Assembly: GCA_914767715.1 (NCBI GenBank)
Contig: OU612068.1
Coordinates: forward strand, 25,358,001 to 25,422,000
Length of the DNA: 64,000 nucleotides
DNA from: Membranipora membranacea
Taxonomy: Eukaryota; Bryozoa; Gymnolaemata; Cheilostomatida; Membraniporidae
Direction of reading: 5' to 3'
Part shown: in pieces, positions 1 through 22,539 of the stretch
Position numbering within the stretch: the stretch's first letter is position 1
How the letters are laid out: the number at the start of each line of letters is the position of its first letter
Translations under genes and position numbers: made by a program
Notes under the pieces: generated by a model
The model's input: only the letters and a program-made list of their open reading frames with translations
Databases searched by the model: none
Told to the model about the DNA's origin: nothing

Positions 1-273
1 TACTTTCTTCCTCTTACCATTTCTGGCATGGGAAGAGCCAAAATACAATTTCTGAAATATATGTATACACTATATTATTTGGCAGACAAAACCATCCTGA
101 ACGGATGTTTTCCATGATGTGCCAAAGAATTTACAGCAAATATTGGGGTTAAAAAAGAGAAAACTGTAACAGTAAAAAAATAAATGAAACGTAACATATA
201 TGCGATGACTTTGCCTATGGCCTGATATGACGCACTAAACCATTCTAATTATCGCTGCTACTTCATATTTCAG

Positions 274-2922
274 GTCAGTTTTGACTCTAAGGTAAAGTTC
301 ACAGCCATCACAGTGTACCCATATAATGACGGAGACGCTCATCACATTACTAAGTTCAGAGTACAGTACAGTAGACTGGGTATCAGATGGGAGTACGCTC
401 TTGACGCCGGTCTGGAGACAAAGGTAAGTGTGGTCAATCTCAGGACCTAAAATATAAATGAAACAATAAGATAGCAGAAATAAAACTGTTCATTTGCAAG
501 TTATGGTTATAGCTTTGTAACAAAAGAGCGAACAAATGGTAAAACTCTCTACATAAGATAGAACATATTCATTCATATCATAATATACTCTGAAATGGAA
601 TGTCTCCCTTTGTCACAAAGAAGCCACCAGATATTATGAGATTATTATGATATTTAATGAGGTTCACATGAAAGTTTGTTAAAACCAAATGAAAGAAACA
701 ACTAAAAAAGTAGATAACATAGATATGCCCGCAATCAATTATTAGAAAGAAAATAGTTGGCATTAGCTCTATTCTAATATTGTAGATAATAATAAATGAG
801 ACATTTCTTCTATTGCAGATATTTGATATTTCATGGGGAGGTTCAGTGGACTCCAACACATCAGTCACTATCAACCTCGGAGTTTCAATGTTCGTAGCTA
901 AGCATATAAGGATCCTGCCTTATGAGAACGCCGAGTCCTCATACACACAGAAGATGAGATTTGAACTCCATGGATATGCTTGGCCATATGGCGGCTCAAT
1001 CAGTAGCTGTAAGTTGGTAGACTGCAGTTTGTGACAAGTGGTGTCTGTCCTATTTAACCATGATTCATACAGGTTACTAAAACTAATCCAGCGGTTAGAA
1101 AACTTGAGCATTAGTCAGCAATGACAATCTGAGCAATCCCAAGCTGCCAATATAATTGGGTCACTGACTAACCCGCAGAGCTTTAAAACAACATTAGTTT
1201 TCTCCCATGCTTTCTTAGTAAATGAGTAAAGTTTGAAGTTTGCATAGTTTTGTAGGATGTATAATTATTGCCGTTTATAATGTAGATACCTGCCCATCAT
1301 CTTCTGGCAGCCCATCACATGCAGACAGACAGATTCTAGCTGTACCTGATAACCAGGAACTATATGCCTGTACCATCGCTGAACCAAAGTATGTCATCAC
1401 AAACTATAACAACCTTCCGTTAATTCATTAGTTGAGTTGCTTTGAAGATGAGAATAATTGTGGCCTTATGAAAATCTTAATTGTGCATCCTTGTCGAATC
1501 ATCTCATTTCCTCACTTAGAGGTATTTTCATTAGTAATCACTCGGAGTAGAAAATGGAAACAAAGCTGATTTCCACTATAATCTTTTAAAATACTGTATA
1601 CAATATTGATATATTTACACATGAATCTGAGTGTAATAAATCATCATGCGCTCTTCTTTTCAGCGGCGAACCATACTGCTCAGGAACAGACGACTTTGGA
1701 GCCAACTGGTTTGGTGAGTATTTGTCGTTTATTATTTTAATACGCCAAGATGTAGAACGTAAAGCTTAACTGCCCATTGAAATCTCCATAGAAAAATGCA
1801 GCATATTTTCCATACTAACATATTTGATTTCCAAGTATCTGAAATCCGCTGTGCAGGAGGAGAGAGTTCGGATCATTTAAATTAACCTCCTCTTTTGAAA
1901 GTATACAGTATCACATTTGCATCGATTTGTTATTTATTGCCAAGAAACTATGACATTTTTCTTTTTTGTTACAGCAATCGATGATAATGTGATGAATGTA
2001 TATGGTTATGACCCTGATACTATGGCTGTCTATGGACTGGCCAGAGATGGCAGCTCTTGTCTCAGAACTAAGGACTCTGGTCACACATGGTAAGCCATTA
2101 CCGCCCTCAGAAATGTTTAGGGTTCGTCACAACTAATTGACCGTGAGTGCGTAATTCAAACAGCCTGGTACCGGATGTGTGTATTTTCAGTGTAATCAAA
2201 TATCCACCGACTGGTTTTCTGCCTTCTGTTTATCACGTAATTACCTTATTCTTATCACGTACTTACCTTATTCTTATTGTCAAGTGCCAATACAACCTTA
2301 TATTCCATTTATCTCTGAGTTATTTTGCTTGTAGGAAGCAGATTTTGTGCTCGACCTACGACACAATTAAATCAGCTAGCAGTGCGTGGGTGGATTCTGT
2401 AGAGCTGCCTTACCCTCTGGATGGCGCTGACTCAGCCGGTCTTATGAGTAACTACGGTACTGAGTTAGACTCCAGTCACACATGGTCAGGTAAGTCACAC
2501 TCATCTATCACTGGTTATTACAAGCACAACTCACAGATCTGTCAGGTCATATTACCTGTATTTTGCAGCCAGGGAGATCAGAGGATTAGCTTTTGTCCTC
2601 AGTGCTTTAGAACAAAACTGAACTGTACCTGACCGCATTGCCTGGATAGTGTTTGCATTCGTTTTTGTAAACTTCACACTGGCGACACACTGTGGTGTTA
2701 ATTACCGTCACATCCCAAATGCTTGCAAAAAAAACCGAAATCTAGAAACAGATTAACAAGATCCAGTTTTTCAAAATTATGAACCAAACCGACTTTCTCT
2801 TCCTTTTAGTCTCTACAAAGGCTCTACACGCATACTCAACAGACACATCTGGAGTCGGCTCAAAGACTGCTGATGAAGAACAGGTGGCTTACTGGGGTAA
2901 CAAAGTATGGGGTGGACCTTAG
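274..2922 (+). CDS. 3' part of a discoidin-like / Asp-box protein (5' end outside window)
   Basis: Seven exons fit in phase: 274-423, 819-1008, 1286-1388, 1664-1713, 1975-2089, 2335-2489 and 2810-2922 (TAG). They give about 291 residues and the start lies left of the window. The first two exons resemble the C-terminal half of an F5/8 type C (discoidin) domain: beta-rich, a 'KFRVQYS' strand and the closing 'MRFELHGYAW'. A Cys-containing linker follows, then 'RTKDSGHTW' and 'ELDSSHTW', which fit the Asp-box pattern of sialidase and Vps10-type propellers (S/T-x-D-x-G-x-T-W), the second degenerate. No membrane segment occurs before the stop, so a secreted or lumenal protein is likely. Discoidin domains usually bind lipid, sugar or matrix; that role here is inference. 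The exon chain is strong because every junction has AG and GT and keeps the frame; the domain names are moderately sure. Confidence 0.72.
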
Positions 2923-4482
2923 ACCACCCGGCTTCGGTAACAGTTAACATTCACAGAATTTAGTATTTGACTTAGCCTTTCTCAGCAATCTGGAAATCAA
3001 ATGTCAAAACTCTACCCAAGGTCGATGTGCCTGTATCATGTATTCCTATTGCTCAACAATTCAAAATATGACAGTTACATTAAAATAAATGCGCCAGTCA
3101 CGAGCAAGCCTGGAAAATGTGTTATTATACTTTTATATGCCACAAAGTTGATGAACGCTCAAATTTTCCTTTTCATATTATTTTGCTGCAGTTTTAGATG
3201 AAATGCAGCCATTTTTGACAGGCAACCTTCCTCTTTGAATAGGTTCCAAACTCTCTGCTTTAAATATTGTGCTGAAAATAAATGTTACAGTCTATGTTTG
3301 TGCTTTCCCAAACTTAACAAAGAGTTCTATTTTCATAATTATCTTTTACCAGCTGCTTGTTTACAAGTGAATAAAATATAAATGTAGCTTTGCAGTAAAG
3401 TCGTTACTCTTCATGCTCTCCAATAAAGAAGTCAAGAAACTTTACACACCATCATCAGCTCTTTTGCTGGAACGACCTCACAAAAATTAAGATTATGTTA
3501 CTAGCTTTGTGGATGTATTATATTATTAATATCGCTAATTACAGACGTCCTTATTGTCATAAACTCGGCCGATTCAGGTATTCTACTAGCCGGTCTCAAC
3601 AAGCTTTGTCAAGACAGGCTAGTGTCCTACAAGAAATATACCACATAAATGCAGGTACAACATACTCCAATATCAGGAGAGAGCTATCAAGTATGTGCCA
3701 GGGAATGTTCAAGTTCCATAATGATGTCTTTTCTCCCCCAATTTTCGCCGTAATTTCATTAGCACTTACGGAAAATATGCGTCCAGGATGATATTATGCC
3801 AGCAATAGATGATATAGATCCCCATGAAGTATTGAAAAAATGTTGTGTGTCAAATTAAATAGTGTGTAAACAGGTCTCAATATCACACAGCCTGTGCTCC
3901 GCAGAGAGCTGACTGCTGACAGGAAGACGAACAATGATCGTCATTAATCTTCTCGCCCTGCTATAACTAAACAGCCAACACACCGAGAGAGCTGGGCATG
4001 AGACTGAGTTAGCTCAACAGCTGTAGGTAAATAGTCAAATAAAGGTAATGGTAATGAACTATTGATCGAATTCAAACTCTTTGATGCAATTTTATTCAAA
4101 AATAATAATCTAGATTATTATGCATTTTTATTTTTCATGGGCAGTTGCTGCAGCGGCTTACGGGCTGTTACACATATTTAATGAAAAGCAGAGAAAACTA
4201 GTACGCCTGCTGCTGGTAAAAGACAGTTTTATAAATATTTGTTTGTTTGAGCGTTAACCAATATGAACAGAGCATCGGTCAACGGGCAGTTTATTGGTAT
4301 TGTGAGATTTATCCTCCTTCTTTAGATGTGCAGACAACTTTTAGGTTTTAAATGGTTTGCGTTCATATAGTGCACTGTGCAACTCGCATTTATTTACATA
4401 TACCATTAACTCTGGTTATTTTAGCTAACAAAGTTGCTGACAGGCAGCATTCTTAGTAGATAGCCTGAGATCAGAGAGAAAT
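2923..4482. other. 3' UTR and intergenic spacer
   Basis: The proximal part is probably 3' UTR of the upstream gene. The rest has only short open frames without recognisable similarity or splice-linked continuation. The promoter of the gene starting at 4483 should lie here, but I see no certain core element. Confidence 0.5.
3277..3282 (+). terminator. Polyadenylation signal for the first gene
   Basis: AATAAA about 355 bases after the stop at 2922, the first canonical hexamer downstream on the plus strand. A second, ATAAAA-like run lies near 3371. The position suits a 3' UTR of ordinary length. Confidence 0.45.
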
Positions 4483-7400
4483 ATGGACTCAACAACCAGT
4501 GTGACCACAAAAAGCAGTGGTACGATGCAGCCCACCACGGTCACACAAGTCACAACTACACATGGTGCTCACGTATTTTGGTACAATGTACCAGGTTACC
4601 TTGTACTTTCCATTGTAGTCTCATTTTGTAAGTAGTAAGATCATAAGTATCTATAGGTAACTATTTCCCATGAATGCAGCAACAATAATAATTCATAGGC
4701 TCTGTATGGAGAATAACTCTGTTTCACTCTCAATTGCGATCTCTTCACTCAAAGTTATTTCTCGTTTGGTCTTTCAATTAGCCAAATCCTGTACTCAGAA
4801 TTTATATAGTTTCAGGAGTGAGCGAGGCCGCTAGCAGGTCTTGCTCACCCCAGAAGTGGACGATCTGATACAATTGAAAGACCCCATGGTCATGCTGTGT
4901 GTACCAGCTTAAGGTAGAATTGCTAAAAAATTTCAACACGCCATTTGATCTCATTTAAGTGGCAATGTGTGGAATTATTGCAATATGTCTGTTCTGGAGA
5001 TTTGCGATACCAGCTCAAAGGAAACGAGCTAAAGAGCAGGAGACCAGTGGGACGAAAACAGTAAAAGAGGAGTCACATACTACTCCTAACAGTGCTAAGT
5101 TTTTCATAGATGCGATCAAAGAAGGAATAGACGAAATGATCACCGAACACGTGAAAAGGAAAATATCTGAACAAGTTGAATCAATGAGCCGCAGAACATC
5201 AATTACTCCTGGTCACATGACAAAGTAAGGAAATATTACTAACCCCTCCTCCGTTTGCTTTATAACAGCTGATGGCTTTTTGTTAATAGACTCTAGACTG
5301 CTATAACGATTCAGTACGAGAAGGAGGGCACACGCACTCGGCAAATACTAGTTCCCAGAACCGCATATAATGCAAGGAATTTTGATAATCTTCCTATTAG
5401 TCAATTAAGGCTTACAGTGGACCAAGGAGTTTCTAACTCCTTGAGTGGACACATCCCATGTCTCACCCATCAAATATGTGAATGTCAACTTATAATATGA
5501 TTGGTTTGTTATTTGGCTTACAAGATTGTCAAGAGTTGCATTCAGGGCCGTAGTTCTAGGGGAGGCAGAGAGGCACTGCCTCCCCTAGAAAGCTAAATAC
5601 AGTGGCCTAAAACACAATCAGCAAATAATCCATGTCAGAGTCAGATTCTCTGGGATTTCCGTTTGTTAATTTTATTCTTTAAATTGCTTGGGGAGAAGTT
5701 TACAGATCAACTCCTGGTGATGCTTTGGACTCGCCTACCATCATCCCTAAACTATGGCCCTGGCTTTGATTGTAGGGGAGAGCTGGAGAGTAAAGCCGAT
5801 GATGTCATACTACAGTTTGTCGGAGTCCCTTCCAGTGGTTTGTATTAAAATAAACTTTTAATTGAATAAAGTAATCAAGTTCAATCACGTGCTAGTCCTC
5901 TCATGGCCAGTTTTTGATTCTGGCCATTTCGGATGGCAATAAACGAGAATTTTCTTTGTTGCAGCAAGACTAAAACGTGATTCTTCCGCAGCAGTTAGTA
6001 AAGACAGTCCTATGAAGTAAGTTACAACCAAAAGATTCTGTCTCGTGTGTGGTTTATGGCAAGTAGATTATTTGGCCAGGAGACACTTTGATTGGAATGA
6101 AGAAAAAATTGCTCAAATTAAGCCATTGTGCTAAACTGTTCATACTATATAGCTCAATCAGACAGTGGACTATTTGGAATGAGGCGAAGCTGGTATTGAC
6201 TAAACTGTTTAATGACTTCTTAGGTAATATGGTTAGGTGGCGTTTTTTTGGCTTTTTTCACAGCCAGCTCCTAGAAGCGTTCGGGATGGTGATCGCGGCC
6301 GTAACGACCGCCTACGGCCGCGCTCGCCATCCCGAACGCTTTTAAGGGCTGGCTGTGGCTTTTTTAAGAAATAGCTACTTAAGCAGTTGTGACCATATAT
6401 AGCAGCAAGAGGCCAAACTTTGAAAAAAATACATAAATCTCAACATCTTCATCATCTTCTTTTAATTTTACCAGAGCTTGCATACTGTTTTATTTAATAC
6501 CCCAGGATATTTTGACAGTGGAATACAATTAAATTTGTAATCTATTGCAGGAAAACCCCACAGTACATAACAAAGACCAATTGTTGGCTGAACTCGCAGG
6601 CGAAACAGGATTTTTCAGTGACATCAGTGACGGAAGACTCAAGACTCGAGAAAACAGATTACTCCAAACATGATATAAAAGAAGTGCTGACAAAAATAAC
6701 AAGTATTCTGAAAGCTGATGGAAGGGTTTGGTCTGACACTGCGAATGATAATTATGGTCCAATGTATCAAAAGATGGTCCAAGGGAAACAATCAGATACA
6801 GTAAGAGAATATGAGCAGATAGCAAAGGACACAGACACTGAGTCTAAGGAGGAAAGTCCAAGAACCATTCTACCGCCACCTCGGGCAATAAAGTCCACAA
6901 GACCAGCGAAGAAACACTCAAGAGACAAAGCAGCCAAAGACCAGCGATCCTCCTCTAAGGACAAAGTACATCCTTTAAAGGGACCTGGCATCAAATTCAG
7001 GAGCTCCTCAAAAGAGATGAACACCAAGACATCTAATAGCGAAACATTGAGAAAGGGAATCAGAGAGGTCAGCACAAGCCTTCACCATCACGATGCCTAC
7101 ACAAGAGAAATATCAGCAAGCCAGCACACCAGAGCAGGTATGTCTGCCAAACAAAGCGCCATGATCACACAGCAGATGAGTGCATACGGGCAAAACCAAC
7201 AAGGCTCAATTCGGCCTGCTGACCCTGGAGCAGTCGCTTCATTGGCCAACTTCCACAATCTCTATGCACTCACACCGATAGCTCCTACCTTAGCCTGGGG
7301 TCAGGTCAGTTCTCCGATGGCGGGTCGTGTCAGCTCTCTGATGGCGGGTCAGGTTGGTACTCCGATGGGAGCTCAGGTAAGCGCTTCCCTGGGGGCTCAG

Positions 7401-7889
7401 GTTAGTGCTTCGATGGGGGCTCAAGTCAGTGTTCCGATTGGGGCTCAGTTCAGTGTTCCGATGGGGGCTCAAGTCAGTGCACTAATCACCAGAGGCCCGT
7501 CAAGGTCCCATCAGCACGCTATTCCTGTCACAATGTCTGTCCTCGAGGCTAAACCCGCCGAGCACAGCATCTCCATCAAGCCAGCTAAACAGAGTGTAGC
7601 GCCATCAGGAGGAGCTATGATAGCTACGTCTTCAAGCGTACCAACTGGTTTCATGAAAAGAAAAGTAAGATGTAAACGAAACCAAAAAGCAAATGCAAGC
7701 CCGCATAAACATCTCATGCCGAAGCCCAGTATCGCAAGCCTACCTGGGACTGTGGAGGAGTATAGTCAAGTGAAAAAGATCCGACCCCCGCCAGCTGCAC
7801 AGACAGATGATGCAGAGGCAGCCAATCAGCGCAAGGTCAATACATCACAACATGAGAAAAAAATAAGTGGCATTAACACTGAGGCATGA
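4483..7889 (+). CDS. Unrecognised single-pass membrane protein with long basic Ser-rich tail
   Basis: Four exons: 4483-4627, 4960-5224, 5969-6016 and 6551-7889 (TGA), 1797 nt, 598 residues. The start ATG is preceded in frame by TGA at 4438-4440. Residues 1-36 are Ser/Thr-rich and there is no cleavable signal peptide. Residues about 38-62 ('YLVLSIVVSF' then 'LAMCGIIAICLFW') form one membrane helix, split by intron 1 and followed by the basic 'QRKRAK'; this predicts outside N-terminus and cytoplasmic tail. The tail has a helical charged stretch (residues about 90-125), then a long low-complexity part rich in Lys, Ser and Gln, with eight-residue repeats of type 'GAQVSASM' at residues about 403-466. 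Exon 3 must use the acceptor after CAAG (5968); the CAG four bases earlier (5964) brings a stop within six codons. I recognise no family. An adaptor or scaffold role is possible but unsupported. Exon structure is firm except for the short exon 3. Confidence 0.68.
4768..4885. mobile_element. Short TIR element, 'GGTCTTTCAATT' family
   Basis: Starts GGTCTTTCAATT and ends with the inverse AATTGAAAGACC, in intron 1 of the membrane-protein gene. Related sequence with the same end occurs at about 11445-11560 and 43173-43310; the last shares an internal 'CAGAA(C/T)TTATATAGTT' block. No clear target-site duplication. Probably a non-autonomous MITE. Confidence 0.5.
5554..5590. repeat. Perfect 15-bp stem hairpin
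   Basis: TTCTAGGGGAGGCAG and its exact inverse flank a seven-base loop, in intron 2 of the membrane-protein gene. The preceding 'CAGGGCCGTAG' recurs near 22027, so both may be remnants of one repeat family. Confidence 0.55.
6250..6365. mobile_element. Palindromic CpG-rich MITE-like insertion with 9-bp direct repeats
   Basis: An imperfect palindrome (6259-6357) with ends CACAGCCAGC and GCTGGCTGTG and a conserved inner GCGTTCGGGATGG / CCATCCCGAACGC is flanked on both sides by the 9-mer GGCTTTTTT (6250-6258 and 6357-6365). It is GC- and CpG-rich in an AT-rich intron. A 9-bp target duplication is usual for Mutator-like elements, among others; there is no coding capacity. It lies in intron 3 of the membrane-protein gene. 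Confidence 0.72.
7299..7490 (+). repeat. 24-bp coding minisatellite in exon 4
   Basis: About eight units of 24 bp encode eight-residue repeats such as 'GAQVSVPM', 'GAQVSASL' and 'GRVSSLMA'. The frame is kept in every unit. Nucleotide identity among the later units is high, which points to recent slippage or unequal exchange. Confidence 0.75.
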
Positions 7890-7994
7890 GACGATATCGT
7901 AAACATTTCAGACACATGGCCACATGAAAAAATGACCATTAAATGTCAAGTATGAAACATTTCAAAAGCGCAGACTTTGTGTCTAAAAGCTTTG

Positions 7995-8000
7995 TTTATT
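7995..8000 (-). terminator. Polyadenylation signal, KAT2
   Basis: TTTATT on the plus strand (AATAAA on the minus strand), 410 bases past the KAT2 stop codon. I saw no nearer canonical hexamer. Confidence 0.4.
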
Positions 8001-8052
8001 TTTGTCATACATCTGATCTTCTATTATGAACCGTAAAGATAGATGATCGAGA

Positions 8053-8058
8053 AATAAA
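8053..8058 (+). terminator. Polyadenylation signal, membrane-protein gene
   Basis: AATAAA 163 bases past the TGA at 7889; a second hexamer is at 8118-8123. Confidence 0.5.
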
Positions 8059-8409
8059 GATGTCTCATAATACCAGTTAATACAAATGGAGTAACCTGTA
8101 CAGCTGATCTATTATACAATAAATATACAAGTTAACACTAAATACAAAAGATGCAGAGTCTCATACTGATAAAAATGAATCTCCTTCCAGTCTTGGTAAT
8201 TTTACCAACAAGATAACAACTACTCCATATTTCTCGTTGGGCAGTTCAAATAAAGGTTGAATGCAATTCTCCTTATTATAATGAAGACCAATTGCAATGA
8301 CCATCAATGGGCAATGAGAACTCATTCATATTACCATTTCAACAATGATATGTTATTAGACCGATATAAGGTGATAACTCTATCAACAGAGCCTTAGTAT
8401 TCACAGATC

Positions 8410-20124
<11,715 letters not shown>

Positions 20125-20482
20125 TGAAAATCATGAGACAATAGGCAGAGCAGATCCTGGCACACTCAGATTATCAACAAGTAAAAGAAGATGGTGTAAA
20201 GTTTCTCTACTCAGATAAAATTCACTCACATACAGAGAAGAACTAAATTTCTTCATTTGTTTACCTGATATCCACCAAAAGTCGATCATTTAGTCCCAAG
20301 TGCTATAATAATATTACTTAACACATCATTGAAACAACGCACATGCGCAATCACACTTAGCTGGTGATCCAACTAAGTTAGACTGAGAGAAGCAACATAG
20401 GCGCAGCACAAGAGTTATCCTCTTAGTTGACATGCAGACACAACTTCTAAAGAATTTTAGTAAACACTCATGGCATAGTTTG

Positions 20483-20519
20483 TGCAGGGAGTTTGGGATT
20501 CGGTCCCAAACTCCCTGCA
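20483..20519. repeat. Perfect 16-bp stem with a TTCGG loop upstream of KAT2
   Basis: TGCAGGGAGTTTGGGA and its exact inverse are parted by only five bases, TTCGG. The stem lies about 360 bp upstream of the KAT2 start codon. In RNA it would be a very stable hairpin. Function unknown; it may be a repeat remnant or a structured 5' leader segment. Confidence 0.7.
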
Positions 20520-21143
20520 TTGTGCAGGGTATTCATTTGAGGAGCTTATGTATACAGTTTAAGATATGAGTGGAAACCCAGTACTCACAGTGAAATATAG
20601 AGCGGGCGCGTTTAGAAAACAGTTACCACTGTATTCTGTGCACTAAACTGTGTGAGAATGTCATATTATCGATTCTCAATCTATGGCTATCCATTACAAA
20701 TTGTTATTTCTACATAATCGTTATGTTAGATTTGATATCGATATTGGAAAAAATGATGAAGCAATTTTCGACTAGGAGGGAAGAGTACCCCCAAAACAGA
20801 GACCACTGCATGTGCATGTAGATTTGACTGTGAGCATCAGAAAATGTGTAGATTGAAATAGGCAAATATATGGCCTTAATTCCATAAGATATATTTTTGA
20901 CACTCAAATGAGCTATGGATATGGGCACAAAACCCTTTGTAAACAAATTCTTTCTAATCATTACACAAAGTTCTTATAGAAATAATTATTCAATCGAAAT
21001 TTATTGGTGACAGCCTTGATCATGAAATGCTTTATTCTACTGATTCTGCTATATCACATGGAGCATCACTTTACTATGTTTTGATTTTTGTATTATTCCG
21101 TCAGTATGTACATGGTGAATTAAAAGCTCAGCTGACAACAAAA

Positions 21144-21515
21144 ACTCACGTCCATTTATAGCCTCAATACCCTGTGATACCGTGTGAGAAAGCTAGATGT
21201 TGCTCGGTTTTTTTGTCTCTGTTTGTGGGTTAAAGAAAAAAGTGGATTAAGATCGCAAGTGTTGTCTCCGTCCGATGACTGAGAAATAGCAGCGTCTTTA
21301 GGGCGCGGCCGCCGTATTCGGCGCCAAGTTGCTCTCAGTTGTATCAGTACGGGTCTACGGACTGGTTCCTGATGGGGCACAGGAGCATGTGAGGTTGGAG
21401 GCTCTTCCTGACACCACCGTGACATGCTGGGAATCAAACACGGGACATCTTGATTGAAGGACTCATGCCTTACACATTGCGCCATGGCCACGGCCACGGC
21501 CAGCCGCCCCTTTAC
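21144..21515 (-). mobile_element. tRNA-derived SINE, family 2, copy 1
   Basis: On the minus strand a tRNA-like head ('GGCCATGGCGCAATGTGTAA' for box A, 'GTGTTTGATTCCC' for box B) is followed by a body with 'GGTGTCAGGAAGAGCC' and a tail ending 'ATAAATGGACGTGAGT'. The same order, diverged, is seen at 42661-42852. It differs from family 1. Confidence 0.68.
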
Positions 21516-22539
21516 AAAAAAAACTAAATATTTATAATCAAATTGTCGCTTGCATAACAGTTTGGCCAAGATGGCAACAAGTTGAACATATTGATCAGTG
21601 AAAATCATGACACCGCTGCAGTAAGTAAGAGAGATGTTTGTAAAAATGTATTGCACAACTGTGCAGTATTATTTAGTTGAATGTGGGTATTAAAAGTTGA
21701 GTATTAAGAACAACCAATGAACTCCCTCAGATTATTGGAACAACCATCTCAAGAATCTATGTAAGAAAATTCAAGCTGTTATAACACTGACAGCATTGAG
21801 TTGGTGCGAGGAATGTAATTTAAATTCATAAAAGGTTTACTGAAAATGAGAAAAATATCTATAGTGAAATTATCACTTCATCGTCGGCTATTTCAATACA
21901 CTGATTTTCGATCCAGTCTCCACAATAGAGCAATTAGACAGTATGGCACTCATTTAGGCTTGTGCCTGGTGATAATGATGATAATAATGAAGATCGTTTT
22001 AACGAAGAGCCCGGGTGTAAATCTTACAGGGCCGTAGATTAGAAATTATGATAGGGGAGACAAAAGTCCTGGAGAAATGCAACACCTTATGAGAGTGCTG
22101 TAAGGGGTGAAGCCCTGCCCTCCACAACATTATCAGGAGTAAAATACCCAGTTGATCTTTTCTTAGGCTGACTATGGTATGGATTATTCAATTAAAATGT
22201 TTTTAGGCCCTGTTATTCAGCTTTCTAGGAGAGGAAGTGCCTTCCTGCCTTTTCTACAACTACTGGCATGTCATCACATGGTTGCAATACATATTTTTAT
22301 ATATTATTAATAGTTTACTGCCTGCTATTGATACCTGGTGGACATTAGTTCAAATGAGTTGAGTTTACTATACTTGAGGTGGGTTACAATTATCACTCAT
22401 ATTAATATATTAAAATATTTAATCATACCTGACCTGCCATCAGGTGATAATTTTATAACGCTTCTCCTGTCATACCGAAGGGTTTATGAGGACGTCGTTA
22501 CATATACCTCTACCAAACCATCTGCTTGTGTCTTGAGCT

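Larger units (their letters stand above)
7890..8409. other. Convergent 3' UTR zone
   Basis: Only 520 bases part the plus-strand stop at 7889 and the minus-strand KAT2 stop at 8410. Plus-strand AATAAA lies at 8053-8058 and 8118-8123; a minus-strand AATAAA lies at 7995-8000. If these are used, the two mature transcripts overlap in antisense. Confidence 0.5.
20125..22539. other. Spacer between divergent KAT2 and GPCR genes
   Basis: It should hold the KAT2 promoter (minus) and the GPCR promoter or 5' UTR (plus). It contains a hairpin at 20483-20519 and a SINE at 21144-21515. I see no coding exon and no certain TATA or initiator. Confidence 0.5.
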
